64,000 nt of DNA from positions 36,936,425 to 37,000,424 of the forward strand of contig CM075771.1 of NCBI GenBank assembly GCA_037974665.1, in the 5' to 3' direction. Each line of letters opens with the position of its first letter. Position 1 is the stretch's first letter. Under the pieces are notes generated by a model that was not told where the DNA came from, searched no databases, and worked only from the letters and a program-made list of their open reading frames with translations. The DNA is from Ehretia macrophylla. Lineage: Eukaryota; Streptophyta; Magnoliopsida; Boraginales; Ehretiaceae. This document shows positions 59,154 through 64,000 of the stretch, in pieces. The position numbers and the translations under genes were made by a program.

Positions 59154-59484
59154 GTCATGTTGAGGGTACAATTCCTTTATGTGTTAACGGTTGACAGTCC
59201 CAGCCCAGAGAGATGGTGTAATACCCGAACCCGGAATGTGGAATTTTCTTGTTTATTATCCTGAACATTATATTTTCTTAAATTCCTTGAAATTTAATTG
59301 TTATTCTTTTATTGTCGCAAAGTGCATTGGATTTTGAGAGCGATAGCTAGAGAGTGTTTTCTAGTCCTCAGCAAATAGTGAAAACTAGTATTTAGTGTAG
59401 TAATTTTAATATTTTAGTTGTTGTTAACTAGAGTTAATTTTGTGTTGGTTGTTATAGCTTTAAAAATGCATAAAATAGGCTAAA

Positions 59485-59528
59485 TTGACCAACTTAAGTT
59501 GGTTTGACCAAAGCTTGACCAATTGACC
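59485..59528 (+). promoter_or_regulatory. W-box cluster and palindrome in element 5
   Basis: Four TTGACC motifs at 59485-59490, 59504-59509, 59515-59520 and 59523-59528. The first two flank the perfect 16-bp palindrome ACCAACTTAAGTTGGT (59488-59503). TTGACC/T is the core site of plant WRKY factors. The position, near 270 bp from the LTR start, would suit a U3 promoter; function is inferred. Confidence 0.45.
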
Positions 59529-60487
59529 AAGGCTTGTCAACTTTTATAAGCATATAACATAGCAAAAAAAAAAAAAAACAAGCTGAAAAAACAGAACATG
59601 GGCTGGTCGAAACTCTAAAGGAAAAAAAAAACATTTCAATCTTCAAAACTTCAAATCTTCGCGTGAGCTTGCACGGGGTTGTTTCCGAGGCATCCAGCAT
59701 GGTTTTCCTAGCGACTAGGAGTGTCTAAGATGAGGGAAGCACGTTATTTTCGCATTTGAATGTTATATGTATCAACTTTATAATTTTTGGGTTTTATCCG
59801 TAGTTTGTTATTTTAATCGTTTTGATTCTTAAAGAATGTTCCTTAACAATTGTAGACGTGTATTTATAGTTTTTTTAGCATTTTTTTCTGTTGAATATTG
59901 AGATTGCAATTTAAATTCATAGTTGAATAGTAAATTATGAATAGTAAACCCCCGTTACGATGAAGTTGCTCTGTTATGCGTTCTGTTGATCTGAAAAGAT
60001 ACTAGATATGCTAGAATGCCTAAATGCATGATTTGTTTGGATTGTGTAATGGAAAAACGAGGAAAAATACCTTGGTGAAAGTTGGGGTCGTTTAGGTTGA
60101 GTTTAGTGTTTTCTCATTTTGCGTGATGGCATTGTCTCGGGAGGCCATGGAAGCACTTTTGGTGTGGTTATGGCGTTGGTTGGGTGTTTTTTTAGGGTAG
60201 TTGTAGTTCAAACGAGCAAAGGGGGAAATCGGGGCTTTGCATGAATTCTAGGGTAAAGTAGGGTTTCGGGGTCTTTAGACGTGCCTTATGGTGACCTAGG
60301 AGGAATGGTGAAGTCGGTTTCCAGAACTCGTGGCTCGTTTGGAAGTAGTAGCGTTTTGATAGTTGGGGTCGTTTTGTGATTTTGTTTGTTTTCTTAATGT
60401 TATGCCTATAGAATGCTTAATATTGCTTGATTTGCTTGTTAGAGTTGATTCTGATTGAAATGTTTATCAACTGTTGCTATTGCATGC

Positions 60488-60512
60488 GAGAGTAACCTAC
60501 TTTGTTATTCTC
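60488..60512 (+). other. Conserved LTR hairpin, element 5
   Basis: GAGAGTAAC, loop CTACTTT, GTTATTCTC: a continuous 9-bp stem with one G-T pair and no bulge. The stem sequence differs from family A while the loop is identical. Confidence 0.6.
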
Positions 60513-62010
60513 CCACGTGTGGCTCTATTGCTTGATTGTTGCATTGTATATTGTATTGCATTCATAGAGTCAGGGGCGGTGTGATGGGCCTCTCTGGGTA
60601 GCCTCGGGTTGCCAGTGTTGGATGCTCTAGCTCCGTGTCCTATTCCCTTTCTCGCTTGGGTTGCCTGCCAAGGAAATTTGGGTTGTAGAATTGATGGATA
60701 CTTCCGGGGTATTCCAAACTGAAGTTATAAGGTGGTTTGGGCCGGCGCGTCGTCATCGAATTCGTGATTGAAAGTTGTTCATGGAAAGTGAATTGTATCC
60801 TTTGAATGAGTGTTTATAGTTTTAATGCTTGTCTTGTTTTATTGTTGGCTTTGTTTGTATCTCTATATGATAATTGAATGAATTGCTTGACTGTTTGCAT
60901 TGCATTCTCTTCTTATCTCCGTCCTTGAGACCAATAACCTTCGCTGAGCAATAGTTTTTGCTCATTCCTTTCTATACCATATTTTTACAGGAGTAGTTGA
61001 AGCTGATCCTATTGAGGTAGTTGAGGAGGAGGAACAAGTGGAGGTGTTTCCTTGATAGCACTTTCTTTGCTTAGCTGGTGGTTGGTTGCCAGTCTTTTGT
61101 GCGGGCCATGCTTGATGTGTATATTGCTTGGTTGATGCTTCATTTTGAGGCTTGTAGCCTTGTATGTAGTTTCCATTTTGAGGCCTTTATGGTCTTATGT
61201 TGTAAAAGTTTAAAGGATTGTAAAGTTGTAAAGATATACTTATATGACTAGTAAAAACTGCATGCTAATGGTTTAATGTTAGTGGCATAAGTACTTGTGT
61301 AGTATGCATGTCATTTTTGTTTTGCAAAGTTGGTTAATAAGAAGATGTATGTTTTTAAAAGAAAGTTGGCTTGTTTCAAATGTTTATTATGGTATTCGCG
61401 AGTATTATATTGAATGCAGGGTTTTCGGATTGTTCACGGTACAGAGGAGACTCTGTCCGTGTGTCAGGTCTGGGCTTGGCCTTTCGCGGGGTCGGGTCGG
61501 GGCGTGACAGATGTCCCATTCAGAAGCCCCAATGGGCTTAACGACAACCCATCCGCTTCAACAACGCAGCATCCTCGCAAGACGTGATATCGACGCGTTG
61601 TAGGGCCCTCTAATGTCCCGCGAGTAAGGCTATCGTCAATTTAACAGCTCACGACGTACGATCCGGGACCGAAAAACAGAGCAAAAGAAGAAAAGTGGCC
61701 CGAAACTGATGAAAACGTTCGATTTTGGGCTCCAAAAACAGGCACAGTGAGCAAACTGGCTGCCCCCGTCGTGGAGCTCTCGAAGAGCTTTGCAACGGTA
61801 TGTTGTGCACTGCGTAACTCCTTACGGATCAAAAGTTATGGGCACCAGAGCGACGGAGACCTGGTCACAAGCCCTACGCACTAGGTTTGCTGGCCCAGCC
61901 TCCACGTGAAGCGAAGTTGTCTTGCCCAAGGTGCCGTGGGATTCGATAATATAAATGTGGTGGATAAAGTATCTTGGCAACCTTAACCGGAGCAAAAAAA
62001 ATTGAAAAGG

Positions 62011-62129
62011 GGGGTGCAACACGATGACTTCTTAGGGGGTCACCCATCCTAGTATTACTCTCACCCAAGCACGCTTAACTTTGGAGTGCTGATGGGATCC
62101 GGTGCACTAGTGCAGGTATGATCGCACCT
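62011..62129 (-). rRNA. 5S rRNA gene, copy 75 (upstream deletion)
   Basis: 119 nt. Changes: 105C>A, 98G>A, 97G>A, 75G>A, 67C>U, 48G>A, 42A>C, 23A>G, 16A>U, 1G>A. In addition 31 bp starting about 10 bp upstream are gone, taking the TATA-like box with them, so transcription is doubtful. Confidence 0.91.
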
Positions 62130-62150
62130 GTCATGTTGACAGTCCCAGCC
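62130..62150 (-). promoter_or_regulatory. Deleted upstream promoter of copy 75
   Basis: The plus strand reads GTCATGTTGA then CAGTCCCAG; other units have about 31 bp between these, including CCTTTATGTG. The loss covers roughly -11 to -41. Confidence 0.8.
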
Positions 62151-62657
62151 TAGAGAGATGGCCCATTCAGAAGGCCCAATGGGCTTAACGACAACCCATC
62201 CGCTTCAACAACATATCATCCGCGCAAGACGTGATATCAACGCGTTGTAGGGCCCTCTAATGTCCCGCGAGTAAGGTCGTCGTCCTTTTGACAGCTCACG
62301 ACGTACGATCCGGGACGAAAAAACAGAGCAAAAGAAGAAAAGTGGCCCGAAACTGATGAAAACGTTCGATTTTTTGCTACAGAAAAAGGCACAGCCAGCA
62401 AGCTGGCTGCGCCCGTCGTAGAGCTCTCTGAGAGCTTTGCAACGGTATGTTGTGCGCCATGTAACTCCTTATGGATCAAAAGTTATGGGCACCGGAGCGA
62501 GGGAGACCTAGTCACAAGCCCTATGACCTCGGTTTGCAGGCCCAGCCTCCACGTGAAGCGAAGTTGTCTTGCCCAAGGTGCCGTGGGATTCGATAATAGA
62601 AATGTGGTGGATAAAGTATCTTGGCAACCCTAAGCGGAGCAAAAAAAGTTGAAAAGG

Positions 62658-62757
62658 GAGGTGCAACACGAGGACTTCCCAGGGGGTCACCAATCCTAGT
62701 GCTACTCATGCCCAAGCACGTTTAACTTTGGAGTTATGATGGGATCCGGTGCATTAG
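62658..62757 (-). pseudogene. 5S copy 76, truncated by element 4
   Basis: 100 nt, RNA 20-119; the first 19 bases would lie beyond element 4, outside the window. Changes: 118C>U, 85G>U, 76U>C, 69A>U, 68G>A, 56G>A, 48G>A, 41G>U. The insertion separates the internal promoter from the start site. Confidence 0.9.
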
Positions 62758-62769
62758 TGTGAGGCCCGA

Positions 62770-62990
62770 CCCCGATTTGCATGCGAAACCTAGCTTCATT
62801 TGCCCTAACCTAGATTTACGTGCCATGTCCTAGGTTTGAGAATTGTATTTAGTTTTGTGTGCTTTGCATTGAATTTCGTGCATTCATATAGGATTACGTG
62901 CGTTTACTTGAAAAACGTGCGTTCGTCTCGTAGTTCGTGTCCTACCTCGAAGTGCGTGCCCTAAACCTAGGAAAGTGTGTCTTCACGCTA
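62770..62990 (+). repeat. CGTG-rich subrepeats at 5' end of element 4 LTR
   Basis: TTTACGTGCC, TTTCGTGCATTC, TTACGTGCGTTTAC, ACGTGCGTTCG, AGTTCGTGTCC, AGTGCGTGCCC: same order as in element 3, with independent point changes. Confidence 0.6.
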
Positions 62991-63182
62991 ATCAAGAAAG
63001 CATCTTACACGAAGCACTAGATTATTAAACAATCCTACAAAATCCACTAACAATATAATAATCCAAATTCCTTTCACTAGAAGACAAAAATGCACCAAAA
63101 ACAAAGCATTCTTTATTCTTTATGCATTATTCTTTTTGCACTTTCAAAATACAATTAAATAACACTCAAAAGAAGACTCAAA

Positions 63183-63604
63183 ATTCAGATTTGGCACATG
63201 CAATAGCCGGTCATGCCTTGTTCTTGAGCAAGAAATTTGAGCAACATATTTTATTCTATGCATGCAAGACAAAATATGACACAAGGCATTAAAAAAAAAA
63301 AAAAAGCTCAATTCCCTTCAATTTCTCACCATACCCGACCAGCCCTTGCATATCCCAAGCACATGCAATATAATAATCCTCAAAACAAACAAAATTCAGA
63401 TTGTAACATTGCTTTGGCCGACCATGTGATGCAATTTAACAAGTTTGCATAGTTTAAAATATTCCTAGACAAGCCTATGACAAAATGTATAAAAAAATGA
63501 AACAAAACACACCTACCATGCTCCACTTTCTCGACCAAAACACTCCAAGCTTCTTCACATTTTAATAATGCACAATGACTAAGGAATTTTCAGAAATTGT
63601 AGAG
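63183..63604 (+). repeat. Tandem subrepeat of about 211 bp in element 4
   Basis: A module beginning ATTCAGATT, then GGCCG(A/G)(C/T)CATG, then GACAAAATATGACA and an A-run, occurs at 63183 and again from 63394. A weaker third start (TTTTCAGAAATTG, TTGGCCGACACATG) is near 63588. Element 3 has only two comparable starts (about 35412 and 35617). Confidence 0.55.
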
Positions 63605-64000
63605 CTCTTGGCCGACACATGCATTCAAAACATCATCAAAGCATCTTTAACCTCATTTTTGCTTGCAAACCTTCTCTCAAGCTTCCATCTCCTCTCTCTC
63701 TCGGCCTTAGCATTTTCATAGGCTTCCAAGACTGAAAATTTTCTCCCCATAACACACAAGCATCGTCCAAAGCAAAGGAAAGCTAGCAAGAAGCAAGAAA
63801 CGCATGCAAGCTCATAAAAACCCTTCATTTCGGCCCTAGGTAAGCTTCTTGACATTCATTTCTTTTCTTCATGTTTTAACTACATGCATGCACTAAGAGG
63901 TTGATCACTAGGCTAGGAAAAATAGAGAAAACCAAGTTTAAATCTCAGCCAAGCAAGGAGAAGAACAGATTTGAGCTTCAACCAGGTTTTTGAGCAGAGT

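Larger units (their letters stand above)
38537..59216 (-). repeat. 5S rDNA tandem array, block 3
   Basis: Holds copies 44-74 with spacing of 676-684 bp. The first unit, broken by element 3, is 280 bp shorter than normal. A two-unit tandem duplication spans about 41.23-43.95 kb. The 43443-43454 junction carries a run of 12 G. The block ends at element 5, in spacer 64 bp upstream of copy 74. Confidence 0.97.
59217..61509 (+). mobile_element. Family B solo LTR, element 5
   Basis: A 2293-bp element with ends TGTAATACCCG and GGGGCGTGACA, flanked by GATGG (59212-59216) and GATGT (61510-61514), a 5-bp duplication with one mismatch. Removing it and one target copy restores an exact 678-bp unit between copies 74 and 75. 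No internal domain or pol frame. It differs from family A over most of its length but shares the hairpin, a CTCGCTTGGG block near 60650, a TTCGCTGAG block near 60945 and an acceptor-like TTTTTACAG at 60990, so the families are related. Confidence 0.9.
61510..62757 (-). repeat. 5S rDNA tandem array, block 4
   Basis: Spacer, copy 75, spacer and most of copy 76, cut by element 4. Copy 75 to 76 spacing is 647 bp because 31 bp of upstream promoter region is missing. Confidence 0.96.
62758..64000 (+). mobile_element. Family A LTR, element 4 (3' part outside window)
   Basis: Starts TGTGAGGCCC immediately after GCATTAG of 5S copy 76, so the expected target copy is ATTAG (62753-62757). It is collinear with the start of element 3 through the CGTG-rich zone, the AT-rich part and the CT-rich leader, but is about 180 bp longer over the same interval because of an extra subrepeat. 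Solo LTR versus 5' LTR of a full element cannot be decided. Confidence 0.88.

Noticed and set aside
2522-62757. Dozens of recurring 60-160 aa open frames on both strands (e.g. those with PPFSIFFAPVRVAKILYPPHFYYRIPRHLGQ).
   Set aside because: They recur every 678 bp, run across 5S genes and spacers, and open and close with point mutations. They are chance frames in an rDNA unit, not proteins.
2522-62757. CRISPR-like or satellite array because of regular repeats.
   Set aside because: The repeated unit contains a clear 5S rRNA gene with internal promoter and terminator; spacing and content are those of plant 5S rDNA.
2522-62757. 35S-5S linked rDNA.
   Set aside because: No 18S, 5.8S or 25S sequence occurs in the window; all units contain only 5S.
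1-64000. tRNA genes, organelle insertions or prokaryotic-style operons.
   Set aside because: I found no convincing tRNA A/B-box pair with a cloverleaf, no chloroplast- or mitochondrion-like gene, and no multi-gene coding run.

Overview
The window is nuclear plant DNA, most likely from an angiosperm, and it is almost entirely a tandem 5S ribosomal RNA gene array. Every gene lies on the minus strand. I count 76 copies: 74 uninterrupted, one split by an inserted element (copy 11), and one cut at its 5' part by an element that runs off the window (copy 76). The repeat unit is about 678 bp: a 119-nt gene and a spacer of about 560 bp. The RNA-sense consensus starts GGGTGCGATCATACC and ends GTGTTGCACCCC, the usual plant 5S form. 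I see no protein-coding gene. The many short open frames in the array are the same spacer and gene frames recurring every unit.

Layout: 1-2521, 3' part of a long LTR (family A, element 1); 2522-9580, array block 1 (copies 1-10 and the 3' tip of 11); 9581-13251, complete family A LTR in minus orientation (element 2), inserted inside 5S copy 11; 13252-34987, array block 2 (rest of copy 11, copies 12-43); 34988-38536, complete family A LTR in plus orientation (element 3); 38537-59216, array block 3 (copies 44-74); 59217-61509, complete LTR of a second, related family B (element 5); 61510-62757, array block 4 (copies 75-76); 62758-64000, 5' part of a family A LTR (element 4), inserted inside copy 76. 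The three complete elements have TG...CA ends, 5-bp target duplications (each with one mismatch) and no internal domain, so they are solo LTRs. Removing element 2 or 5 plus one target copy restores a unit of 676 or 678 bp.

The array looks old and poorly homogenised. No copy matches the window consensus exactly. Changes pile up at the gene's six CpG sites as C-to-T or G-to-A, as expected for methylated, largely silent repeats. Groups of units share private mutations and so reveal duplications of two to five units, including a two-unit tandem duplication near 41.2-43.9 kb and a mosaic between 21-26 kb and 33-35 kb. Spacing is still almost invariant; only four units have gross deletions.

The least expected signals are in the LTRs. 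Three family A copies keep a splice-donor-like and an acceptor-like site 1800-1802 nt apart. Families A and B share a hairpin with a CTACTTT loop whose stem shows compensatory changes. Family B carries a cluster of W-box motifs around a 16-bp palindrome. I found no new defence or enzymatic system. In gene entries, substitutions are in RNA sense and numbered 1-119 from the 5S 5' end. The internal promoter boxes are A-box 50-64, intermediate element 67-72 and C-box 80-97.
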